10,679 nucleotides of DNA from JBBDIX01 sp040880235 (GTDB lineage Bacteria; Actinomycetota; Nitriliruptoria; Nitriliruptorales; Nitriliruptoraceae): the NCBI GenBank assembly GCA_040880235.1, contig JBBDIX010000089.1:1-10679 (forward strand), in the 5' to 3' direction. Below are positions 1 to 6,830 of the stretch, piece after piece; within the stretch, counting starts at the first letter, position 1; the number at the start of each line of letters is the position of its first letter. Made by a program: the position numbers and the translations under genes. The notes below the pieces were generated by a model that saw only the letters and a program-made list of their open reading frames with translations, did no database searches and was not told where the DNA came from.

Positions 1-3000
1 TCAGCGGCGGGGTTCCGCAAACAGTTCGCGCAGGCTGGCCGCGACCCAGCCGACCAGGTCGTTGGGTCGCGGGCGCGGCAGTTCGAGCAGCAGTTGGTCG
101 TCGCGGCGTCGCCGGGCGCTGGGGAAGAGACGTTCGAGCCGCACGGTCTGGGACTCCGACAACCGGACGGGCGCGACGCGCAGCCAACCCTGCGGCGTGA
201 GGCCCACGTCGGTGATGTGCCAGCGGCGCAGGGCCGCGCGCAGCGCGGCGAGTGCGAGCAGGCGCTGGACGGGACCCGGTGGTGCGCCGAAGCGATCCAG
301 CAGTTCAGCCCGCACGTCGCCGATCGACGTGGCATCTCGGGCCGACGCGATCCGTCGGTACAGCTCGAGCCGCTGGTTGGGATCCTCGATGTAGTCGTCG
401 GGAAGGTGGGCGTCGACCGGGAGGTCGATGCGGATCTCCACCTCGGGCTCCACGGCCTGGCCGGTCAGGTCGGCGATCTCCTCCCGGAGCAGTTCGGCGT
501 ACATGTCGAATCCGACGGCGGCGACGTGACCGGACTGCTCGGCGCCGATCACGTTGCCGGCACCTCGGATCTCCAGGTCGCGCGCCGCGATCGACAGGCC
601 CGAGCCGAGTCGGGTGTGCTCGGCGATGGTGCGCAGGCGTTCGTAGGCGGTGTCGGTGAGCGACGTGCCCTCCGGGAAGTACAGGTACGCGTAGCCGCGT
701 TCGGACGACCGGCCGACTCGCCCCCGCAACTGGTGCAGCTGACCGAGTCCGAGCAGGTCGGCACGTTCGACGATGAGCGTGTTCGCGTTGGGGACGTCCA
801 GACCCGACTCGATGATGGTGGTGCACACGAGCACGTCGATCTCACGCTGCCAGAACCGGACCATCACGCGTTCGAGCTGTCGTTCGTCCATCTGGCCGTG
901 GGCGACCTCGACGCGGACCCCGTCGACGAGCTCCATGAGGTGCGACGCGGTCCCGTGGATCGTGTCCACCTGGTTGTGGACGTAGAAGACCTGGCCCTCC
1001 CGCAGCAACTCCCGGCGGATGGCCAGGGCGACCTGCGCGTCGTCGAAGGCGCCCACCACCGTGTGCACCGGCTGGCGGTCCTCGGGCGGCGTCTCGATCA
1101 CCGACAGGTCGCGGATCCCGGCCACCGCCATCTCGAGCGTGCGCGGGATCGGGGTCGCCGACATCGACAGCACGTCGACGTGGGTGCGCAGCTGCTTGAG
1201 ACGTTCCTTCTGGGAGACCCCGAACCGCTGCTCCTCGTCGACGATGACCAGCCCCAGCCGGCGAAACTCGACCGATGCTCCCAGCAGCGCGTGCGTGCCG
1301 ACGACGACGTCGACCTGTCCGGCCGCGAGCCCGTCGAGCACGCGTCGCCGGTCGCGGGGTGTGACGAACCGGCTGAGCTCCTCCACGACCACGGGGAACC
1401 CGGCGAACCGTTCGCGGAACGTCTCCACGTGCTGTTGCGCCAGGATCGTCGTGGGCACCAGCACGGCGACCTGGTGGCCGTCGAACGCCGCCTTGCCCGC
1501 CGCGCGCACGGCCACCTCGGTCTTGCCGAATCCCACGTCGCCGGCGAGCAGCCGGTCCATGGGCAGCGGCGTCTCCATGTCGCGCTTGATCTCGTCGACG
1601 ACGGTGAGCTGGTCCTGGGTCTCCACGTGGGCGAACGAGTCCTCGAGTTCGGCCTGCAGCTGCCCGTCGAGACCGAAGGCATGTCCCGGCGAGTGCATGC
1701 GCGCCGCGTACAGGCGGATCAGTTCCGCGGCGATGTCGCGAACGGCACCGCGCACGCGGTTCTTCGCCCGCTCCCACTGCGCGCCGCCGAGGGTCATGAC
1801 CGTTGGGGTCTCGCCTCCCTGGTAGCGAGCGACGACGTCGAGCTGGTCCGACGGGACGTAGAGGGTGTCACCACCCCCGTACTCGATCATCACGTAGTCC
1901 CGGCGCGCGAGGCGACCGTCGGGGCCCGTGGTCTCCCGGGTGACCATCCCCCGGTAGCGACCGACCCCGTGGGTCCGGTGCACCACGGCGTCGCCCTTCG
2001 ACAGCTGCACGACCACGTCGGCCGCCATGCCTCGCGCACCCATGCGACGCCCTGCGCGCCGGCGGCGCCGACCGAACACGTCCCACGTCCCGAGCAGCGC
2101 CAGTCCCAGTTCCTCGGACACGAAGCCGGTCGGCAGACCGCTCACGGCCACCTCGACCCGACCTCCCGCAGGCTCCGTGGCGAGCTGTGGCGTCAGCACG
2201 GCCGCGACCGAACCCTCGGCGAGCACGTCGGCGATCCGACGTGCCGGCCCCGATGCATCGGTGGACAGGACCACGCGCGTCCCTGCGGACAGCAGCGGGG
2301 TCACCCGGGTGACGAGCGTGTCGATGTCCCCGCGGAACGACTCCCACGGCTGGGCGTCGAAGGTTCGCTCATCGCCCAGCGCCCCGACCCGCCACGTGCG
2401 ACCCCGCACTCCCGACAGCAGCTCCTCTGGGGTGGCGAACCCGCCCCGCTCGACCACGTCCGGATCGACGTCCGGGGTCAACCACGCCGTGTCGGACAGG
2501 ATCTCGGCCTCGTCGGCCAGTTGGCGTGCCCGCTGCTCCAGCAGGAGCGGGTCGACGAGCACGACCCCGGCGCCGGAGGGCAGGAAGTCGGTGAGCCGGG
2601 CGGTGCGGTCGGCGAGCAGGATCGCCAGTGCCTCGGATCCCTCGAAGGTGATCCCTTCGGACAACCGTTCGAGTTCGCCGGCGAGCCCGGGCCAGCGGTG
2701 CCTGGCGGATGCCGCCCGATCGCGCAGGTTCTGGTCGACGACGAGTTCGCGCGCCGGATCGACGACGACCCGGTCGAGGTCGCCGACCGAACGCTGATCG
2801 GCGACGGCGAACCCGCGCATCGACTCCACCTCGTCACCGAAGAACTCGATCCGCGCCGCCCCGTCCGCGGCGGTCGGGAACACGTCGACGATGCCGCCGC
2901 GCACCGCGAACTCGCCGCGCGTCTCCACCTGGGGCACGCGGCTGTAGCCGAGGCGGCCCAGGGCGTCGACGAGTGCGTCGAACCCGACCGGTTCGTCACC

Positions 3001-3465
3001 GATCCGCAACGGTCGGCGTGTGACCAGACGGGGGTCCATCGGTTGCAGCGCGGCACGCACGGGTGCGACCACGGCCAGCAGCGGTGTCGACGACGGGTGT
3101 GCGAGCCGGTCGAGGACCGCCAGTCGCCGCCCGACCGTGCTCGGCTGCGGAGACAGGCGCTCGTGAGGCAGCGTCTCCCACGCGGGGAACATGGCGACGC
3201 GGTCCTCACCGAGGAATGCGGCCATCCCGTCACGCAGGGTGTTGGCGTCAGACGACCGTGGGGTGAGCACCAGCAGCGGTGCAGCGCGCTCGGCGAACAG
3301 GCTGAGCAGGTACGGGTGGGCGCTCGACGCGACGACCACCTCGTCGTCGTCGAACCGATCCATCCACTCCCGGCGCCCCGCTCGCAGCAGGGACGCCAGG
3401 CAACCCACCGCGACGCCGGGGTCGAGCAGCGCGTCGACGTCGCGGTCCGCCTCCGGGGAACTCAC
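1..3465 (-). CDS. mfd: Mfd, transcription-repair coupling factor
   Basis: Mfd is a cytosolic ATP-driven DNA translocase. It binds RNA polymerase stalled at lesions, pushes it off the DNA and recruits UvrA for nucleotide excision repair. The 1154 residues match the usual family length and are complete, with the TGA stop in the first three bases of the window. The N-terminal UvrB-like region spans about 1-340. A CarD/TRCF-type polymerase-interaction domain lies at about 487-590. The helicase motor follows: Walker A 642-649 (K648, T649), DEEQ box 743-746, SAT 769-771, motif V 882-896 and motif VI with QLRGRVGR ending at R919. The translocation (RG) motif is at about 961-980, and the C-terminal TRCF domain at about 1005-1100. 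The start is GTG in a GTGA overlap with the upstream DUF4191 stop; the Shine-Dalgarno is weak, so translational coupling is likely. An arginine-rich linker (466-474) precedes the polymerase-binding domain. The identification is secure; only the exact start is inferred. Confidence 0.98.
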   Translation of the reverse strand: MSSPEADRDVDALLDPGVAVGCLASLLRAGRREWMDRFDDDEVVVASSAHPYLLSLFAERAAPLLVLTPRSSDANTLRDGMAAFLGEDRVAMFPAWETLPHERLSPQPSTVGRRLAVLDRLAHPSSTPLLAVVAPVRAALQPMDPRLVTRRPLRIGDEPVGFDALVDALGRLGYSRVPQVETRGEFAVRGGIVDVFPTAADGAARIEFFGDEVESMRGFAVADQRSVGDLDRVVVDPARELVVDQNLRDRAASARHRWPGLAGELERLSEGITFEGSEALAILLADRTARLTDFLPSGAGVVLVDPLLLEQRARQLADEAEILSDTAWLTPDVDPDVVERGGFATPEELLSGVRGRTWRVGALGDERTFDAQPWESFRGDIDTLVTRVTPLLSAGTRVVLSTDASGPARRIADVLAEGSVAAVLTPQLATEPAGGRVEVAVSGLPTGFVSEELGLALLGTWDVFGRRRRRAGRRMGARGMAADVVVQLSKGDAVVHRTHGVGRYRGMVTRETTGPDGRLARRDYVMIEYGGGDTLYVPSDQLDVVARYQGGETPTVMTLGGAQWERAKNRVRGAVRDIAAELIRLYAARMHSPGHAFGLDGQLQAELEDSFAHVETQDQLTVVDEIKRDMETPLPMDRLLAGDVGFGKTEVAVRAAGKAAFDGHQVAVLVPTTILAQQHVETFRERFAGFPVVVEELSRFVTPRDRRRVLDGLAAGQVDVVVGTHALLGASVEFRRLGLVIVDEEQRFGVSQKERLKQLRTHVDVLSMSATPIPRTLEMAVAGIRDLSVIETPPEDRQPVHTVVGAFDDAQVALAIRRELLREGQVFYVHNQVDTIHGTASHLMELVDGVRVEVAHGQMDERQLERVMVRFWQREIDVLVCTTIIESGLDVPNANTLIVERADLLGLGQLHQLRGRVGRSSERGYAYLYFPEGTSLTDTAYERLRTIAEHTRLGSGLSIAARDLEIRGAGNVIGAEQSGHVAAVGFDMYAELLREEIADLTGQAVEPEVEIRIDLPVDAHLPDDYIEDPNQRLELYRRIASARDATSIGDVRAELLDRFGAPPGPVQRLLALAALRAALRRWHITDVGLTPQGWLRVAPVRLSESQTVRLERLFPSARRRRDDQLLLELPRPRPNDLVGWVAASLRELFAEPRR

Positions 3466-4115
3466 CGGGGCCTGGGACGCTTGCGACCGGCCACCGCCAT
3501 CGGGTCGATGCCCTTCGGAATCGGCGGCGCCTTGTCGAGCGGCTTGAGGCGGCGCTCCAGCTTCGGCACCTCGTTGCGGCGCAGCTTCCTGGGCAGGCGG
3601 GTGATCTTCGCCTGCAGCCTCCGGATCGAGACCTGCCCGTCACCGTCGCCGATGACGATGGTGGTGATCGGCGCGTCACCCACGACGCGGTCGAGTCGGC
3701 GGCGTTCCTTCGCGATGAGCCCCTTGACCCGCGGCGGTGCACCCTCACCGACGAGGATCACCCCGCATCGCCCGACGACGCGGTGGACCATGTCCTGCTT
3801 GGCGGTGACCGCCACGGCCGGCGCCACGAACCACTGCCCGCGCATCGTGTTGAGCACCGCCGCGGCGGCGCCGACCTGGCCCTCGATCGCGTCGAACTGG
3901 GCGGTCTGGAGGCGACGGCTGAACACGGTCATGCCGCCGAGGAAGGCGAAGAGCAGTCCGAACACCGGCATGGCCCAGATCCCGAGCAGGAACCCGAGGC
4001 CCACGCCGGCCAGGACACCGACCGTGACACCCAGCAGCATGTACGGCACGAGTCGCGTGTCGACCTCGCGCAACTGGGTCCACGCGGCGCGGATCTGTCG
4101 GAGGCGTTCCCTCAC
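3462..4115 (-). CDS. DUF4191 family membrane protein, function unknown
   Basis: This 217-residue protein matches my memory of DUF4191, a family found in Actinobacteria with no assigned function. A basic N-terminus (1-22) is followed by two predicted membrane segments, about 23-44 and 46-65, joined by a very short turn. The remainder is a soluble basic domain. Its family-like stretches are the QIEGQ-type region near 75-90, the VTAKQDMVHRVVGR region, the GVILVGEGAPPRV region and the VIGDGDGQV region near 154-162. The tail is rich in Lys, Arg and Pro. The protein is therefore probably an inner-membrane protein with a cytoplasmic domain. The start is GTG at 4115, overlapping the pth stop by four bases. 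A GAGGAG Shine-Dalgarno at 4124-4129 lies 8 bases upstream. The gene overlaps the mfd start in the same way, so all three are probably co-translated. In streptomycetes and mycobacteria the family usually sits near lipA/lipB and glnA, so this placement is unusual. No function should be inferred from the neighbours alone. Confidence 0.9.
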   Translation of the reverse strand: MRERLRQIRAAWTQLREVDTRLVPYMLLGVTVGVLAGVGLGFLLGIWAMPVFGLLFAFLGGMTVFSRRLQTAQFDAIEGQVGAAAAVLNTMRGQWFVAPAVAVTAKQDMVHRVVGRCGVILVGEGAPPRVKGLIAKERRRLDRVVGDAPITTIVIGDGDGQVSIRRLQAKITRLPRKLRRNEVPKLERRLKPLDKAPPIPKGIDPMAVAGRKRPRPR

Positions 4116-4729
4116 GGTGCTGACTCCTCGGGAGTGTCCGGTCGACGGGTCGGTCGACCGTGGTGGCGTTGCTGCGCGGCCTCGAGGCCGTCGGCGACCA
4201 GGGTGCTGATCGCGTCGATCGCGGCGTCGATCGCCTCGTCGAGGCGGTCGGTCTCGTCGGCACGGAACCTACCGAGCACGTGGTCACGACCGGGGATGCG
4301 ATCCGGCGGGCGAGAGATCCCGATCCGCACGCGCAGGTAGTCGGGACTGCCGAGCGCCCGGTCGACGTCGCGCAGACCGTTGTGTCCGGCGTTGCCGCCG
4401 CCTCGCTTGAGTCGGACCGTACCGAGATCGATGTCCAGGTCGTCGTGGCACACGACGAGCCGTTCGACGGCGACCCGGTGCCACGCCTGGCACGCACGGA
4501 CGGGATCGCCCGAACGGTTCATGTACGCGTCGGGAACGAAGAGCACGGTGCGCGCCCGCTGCACGTCGACCTCGACGACGTCTCCCCGCACCCGTCGCTT
4601 GCGCGACAACGAGGTGCCGTGACGCCGCGCGAACTCACGCACGACCTGCGCGCCGATGTTGTGACGGGTCCCCGCGTACTCCGGCTCCGGGTTGCCGAGC
4701 CCCGCGACCATCCATCGCTCGGCCCCCAC
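4112..4729 (-). CDS. pth: Peptidyl-tRNA hydrolase
   Basis: Pth is a cytosolic enzyme that cleaves the ester bond of peptidyl-tRNAs released from ribosomes, recycling the tRNA. With the start chosen here it has 205 residues, normal for the family. The active-site positions are all present: N13 in GLGNPEPEY, H23 in TRHNIG, N71 in YMNRSG, D96 in CHDDLD, and H116/N117 in the GGGNAGHNGLRD segment. These correspond to E. coli N10, H20, N68, D93, H113 and N114. A longer reading frame runs up to 4780, but GTG at 4729 is preferred because a GGAGG lies four bases upstream and this gives the usual short N-terminus. An internal ATG at 4711 has no good ribosome-binding site. The C-terminal 25 residues or so are a Gln, His and Pro-rich tail. 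The stop overlaps the DUF4191 start. The upstream neighbour rplY is the usual partner. Confidence 0.96.
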   Translation of the reverse strand: MGAERWMVAGLGNPEPEYAGTRHNIGAQVVREFARRHGTSLSRKRRVRGDVVEVDVQRARTVLFVPDAYMNRSGDPVRACQAWHRVAVERLVVCHDDLDIDLGTVRLKRGGGNAGHNGLRDVDRALGSPDYLRVRIGISRPPDRIPGRDHVLGRFRADETDRLDEAIDAAIDAISTLVADGLEAAQQRHHGRPTRRPDTPEESAP

Positions 4730-4733
4730 GGAT

Positions 4734-4738
4734 CCTCC
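4734..4738 (-). promoter_or_regulatory. Shine-Dalgarno of pth
   Basis: The minus strand reads GGAGG, then four bases, then the GTG at 4729. The spacing is slightly short. This site decides between GTG 4729, the longer frame up to 4780 and the internal ATG 4711. Confidence 0.7.
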
Positions 4739-4765
4739 GTTCGCTGTCTGGCGGCAACGGCGTCC

Positions 4766-4777
4766 GCGACGCGTCGC
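4766..4777. repeat. 12-base perfect palindrome between rplY and pth
   Basis: GCGACGCGTCGC is identical to its reverse complement. It lies 37 bases upstream of the pth start, just past the larger hairpin at 4784-4817. The left part can also form a competing small hairpin (GCGTC 4760-4764 with GACGC 4768-4772). It could be part of a bipartite terminator, a protein-binding site or chance in GC-rich DNA. Confidence 0.5.
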
Positions 4778-4783
4778 CACCCG

Positions 4784-4817
4784 GAGCCCCGGCCACGCCC
4801 TCGCGCGGCCGGGGCTC
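4784..4817 (-). terminator. Strong hairpin after rplY, possible terminator or processing site
   Basis: GAGCCCCGGCC (4784-4794) and GGCCGGGGCTC (4807-4817) form a perfect 11-base-pair stem with a 12-base loop. On the minus strand the stem begins 10 bases after the rplY stop codon. No run of U follows on either strand, so it is not a classical intrinsic terminator. High-GC actinobacteria often have such U-less hairpins. It could terminate partially, stabilise the rplY 3' end or separate rplY from pth-DUF4191-mfd expression. Confidence 0.6.
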
Positions 4818-4827
4818 AGGGGATGAC

Positions 4828-5523
4828 TCAGGACTCGTCGTCGCCGTCGCCGTCGTCACCCTCGGACTCGTCCGCGCCGTCGGCATCCTCACCGTCGACG
4901 TCGTCGGCGTCGTCGGTCTCGATGCCGGCGGTCTCCTCCAGCGCCTCGAGTTCGGCCTCCGTGATCGGCGCGTTGATGGTGACCACCGTGCGCTCGATGT
5001 CGATGTCGAACTCTGCACCTTCGGGCAACTGGGACGTGAGGTCCTCGACCCGACGGACGTCGCCGATCTCCATGCCAGCGATCGACAGTTCCACGGCGTT
5101 GGGCACCTCGAGCGGACGCACGAGCATCGACACGCTGTACAGGACCTGGTTGACGACACCGCCGTCGTCACCGACGTCGTCCTCGTCGATCAGGTGGATC
5201 GGGACCTCGACCGCGATCGGCTGGTCCTTGTCCACGGTGAGCAGGTCGACGTGCACGTAGGTGCCCTTCACCGGGTGCGACGTCACGTCACGTGCCACGG
5301 CGAGGTGGGTCTCCCCGTCGATGACGACCCGCATCAGGGCGTTGCGACCAGCCTCGGTGTGCAGGGCGTGGTAGAGGTCGAGGGAGTCGACGCTCACGGG
5401 CGTCGGCTCGACCTCGTACCCGTAGACGATCGCGGGGACGCGGCCCTCGCGGCGGAGGCGGCCTGCGGCGCCCTTCCCGGACTCTGGGCGTGGCTCGACG
5501 TTCAGCTTGATCTGCGTGGACAC
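4828..5523 (-). CDS. rplY: 50S ribosomal protein L25, long TL5/Ctc form
   Basis: This is the Ctc/TL5 form of L25, which binds the 5S rRNA in the central protuberance of the large ribosomal subunit. The 231 residues split into three parts. The N-terminal L25 beta-barrel (about 4-93) includes the conserved KGAAGRLRREGRVPAIVYG-type region and the HxVDLLTV end. The C-terminal CTC domain covers about 100-186. A very acidic, low-complexity tail of about 30-45 residues (from roughly 188) is mostly Asp, Glu, Gly and Ala. The start is GTG at 5523 with an AGGAG Shine-Dalgarno at 5531-5535. The gene follows prs after 235 bases that can fold into two hairpins, and precedes pth, as in many bacteria. In Bacillus the homologue ctc is a general stress gene; nothing here shows that regulation. 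Confidence 0.97.
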   Translation of the reverse strand: MSTQIKLNVEPRPESGKGAAGRLRREGRVPAIVYGYEVEPTPVSVDSLDLYHALHTEAGRNALMRVVIDGETHLAVARDVTSHPVKGTYVHVDLLTVDKDQPIAVEVPIHLIDEDDVGDDGGVVNQVLYSVSMLVRPLEVPNAVELSIAGMEIGDVRRVEDLTSQLPEGAEFDIDIERTVVTINAPITEAELEALEETAGIETDDADDVDGEDADGADESEGDDGDGDDES

Positions 5524-5611
5524 GGTCGTGCTCCTGGCGAGAAGTTCCCCGGCGTGGGTCGGTCACCCGTGGTGGCGAGGTGTCACGTGGGGTCGGGTGG
5601 TCGCACCGGAT

Positions 5612-5652
5612 CGTGGGCCGCGACGACGAGTGATCGGTCGCGTGATCCCACG
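5612..5652 (-). promoter_or_regulatory. Two-stem hairpin in the rplY leader
   Basis: Two nested six-base-pair stems are present: 5612-5617 with 5647-5652 (CGTGGG/CCCACG) and 5619-5624 with 5637-5642 (CGCGAC/GTCGCG). An asymmetric internal loop of 1 and 4 bases separates them and a 12-base loop closes the top. The structure lies 89-129 bases upstream of the rplY start on the transcribed strand. It may be a leader control element or only structured spacer. I do not recognise it as a known riboswitch. Confidence 0.4.
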
Positions 5653-5669
5653 GAGGGTGGACACACACC

Positions 5670-5692
5670 CGGCCCGCGCAGCAGGCGGGCCG
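5670..5692 (-). terminator. Hairpin after prs, possible U-less terminator
   Basis: CGGCCCGC (5670-5677) and GCGGGCCG (5685-5692) form a perfect 8-base-pair stem with a 7-base loop. On the minus strand it begins 67 bases past the prs stop and ends 146 bases before the rplY start. What follows on the minus strand is GGTGTGTGTCC, not a U run. It may attenuate transcription between prs and rplY. A possible -10 box (TACGCT, minus strand, 5700-5705) lies just upstream, so it could instead be part of an rplY leader. Confidence 0.4.
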
Positions 5693-5759
5693 AGGTCGAA
5701 GCGTACCGGTCCCCGGGGGACACCGACACGGTCGAACCGAGCCCCGGAGACCGGCCGGG

Positions 5760-6746
5760 TCAGACGTTCTCGCCCTGGAAGATCTCCGACACCGACTCGT
5801 CCTCGAACACGGCACGCAGGGCCGAGGCGAGGATCGGCGCGATGGAGAGCACGACGAGCTTGTCGCCGCGCCTGGACGCGGGGATCGGGATGGTGTTCGT
5901 GACCACGACCTTCTCGATGGCGGAGTCCTCGAGCCGCTGGGCCGCAGGGCCGGAGAACAGCGGATGCGTCGCGAGCGCGACGACCCGTGCGGCACCACGT
6001 TCCATCAGCAGGTCCGCAGCACCACAGATCGTGCCGGCCGTGTCGATCATGTCGTCGACGAGGATCGCGGTGCGACCCTCCACGTCCCCGATCACGTCGA
6101 GCGAGACGGACACGTTGTGCTGGTCGGGGTCCCGGCGCTTGTGGAGGATCGCGATCGGCGCACCGACGTGACCGGCGAACTTCTCCGTCAGACGCACCCG
6201 ACCGGCGTCCGGCGACACGATGACCCGGTCACCCTCGGCGGTGTTCTCCCGTACCCACTCGACGAGCAGGGGCAATGCCGTGAGCGCGTCGAACGGGTCG
6301 TGGTAGAAGCCCTGGATCTGGCCGGTGTGCAGGTCGACGGACATGATCCGGTCCACCCCGACCGACTCGTACATGTCCGCGATCATGCGGGCGGCGATCG
6401 CCTCACGCGACAGGGCCTTCTTGTCGGAGCGGCTGTAGCCGTAGTACGGGATGACCGCGACCGTGCGCTTGGCCGAGGCGCGCTTGAGCGCATCGAGCAT
6501 GACGAGCTGCTCGACGATGTAGTCGTTGATGCTCATGCCGTCGGGAATCGACACGTGGGACTGCAGGACGAACACGTCGGCGCCGCGCACCGACTCCTCG
6601 AACCGCGCGTAGAGCTCGCCATTGGCGAACTGGGACAGCTTCACGTTGCCCAGGCGCATGCCGAGATGGTCCGCGACCTCGCGGGCGAGCTCGGGGCACG
6701 ACGACCCCGAGAAGATCATCATCCGCTTCTTGGTGACGACTTCCAT
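5760..6746 (-). CDS. prs: Ribose-phosphate pyrophosphokinase (PRPP synthetase)
   Basis: Prs transfers pyrophosphate from ATP to ribose 5-phosphate, giving PRPP for purine, pyrimidine, NAD, His and Trp synthesis. The 328 residues fit class I enzymes. Visible signatures are FANGE (40-44), the catalytic flexible loop PYYGYSRSDKK (100-110), the DLHTGQIQGF metal and ribose-phosphate motif (138-147), a catalytic Lys region at 187-190 (TEKF), HKRRDPD (202-208) and the PRPP-binding loop ILVDDMIDTAGT (228-239). The C-terminal half, from SPDAGRVR to SIAPILAS, strongly resembles mycobacterial PrsA. The start is ATG at 6746 with a poor Shine-Dalgarno. An internal ATG at 6722 is possible but would cut into the first beta strand. 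The gene lies 84 bases downstream of glmU on the same strand, the usual pairing in Gram-positive bacteria. Confidence 0.98.
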   Translation of the reverse strand: MEVVTKKRMMIFSGSSCPELAREVADHLGMRLGNVKLSQFANGELYARFEESVRGADVFVLQSHVSIPDGMSINDYIVEQLVMLDALKRASAKRTVAVIPYYGYSRSDKKALSREAIAARMIADMYESVGVDRIMSVDLHTGQIQGFYHDPFDALTALPLLVEWVRENTAEGDRVIVSPDAGRVRLTEKFAGHVGAPIAILHKRRDPDQHNVSVSLDVIGDVEGRTAILVDDMIDTAGTICGAADLLMERGAARVVALATHPLFSGPAAQRLEDSAIEKVVVTNTIPIPASRRGDKLVVLSIAPILASALRAVFEDESVSEIFQGENV

Positions 6747-6774
6747 CGAGCAACCCGACGACGAGGGGCGAGGA

Positions 6775-6800
6775 ACCGCGGCGCGGGACCGCGGCGCGGG
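6775..6800. repeat. Two tandem copies of a 13-base GC-rich unit in the prs leader
   Basis: The unit ACCGCGGCGCGGG occurs twice without a gap, at 6775-6787 and 6788-6800, exact in both copies. It lies 29-54 bases upstream of the prs ATG. Each copy holds the palindrome CCGCGG, so the copies can fold on each other. A minus-strand TACGGT (6803-6808) just upstream could be a -10 box for prs; no convincing -35 is visible. The repeat may be a replication slippage product or a binding site. Confidence 0.6.
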
Positions 6801-6830
6801 TGACCGTAGCGGTGGCCCTGCGCCATCGCA

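Noticed and set aside
94..4209. Open frame of 1371 codons on the plus strand opposite mfd, DUF4191 and part of pth
   Set aside because: It is fully antisense to three well-supported genes. Its translation is rich in His, Arg, Gly, Asp and Val with no recognisable domain. Long antisense frames arise easily when third codon positions are nearly all G or C.
5709..5721. Short GTCCCC/GGGGAC inverted repeat after prs
   Set aside because: The arms are almost contiguous, so they cannot form a stable hairpin without losing pairs. It looks like chance in GC-rich sequence.
5964..6803. Open frame of 279 codons on the plus strand opposite prs
   Set aside because: It is antisense to a complete prs and has no domain-like pattern.
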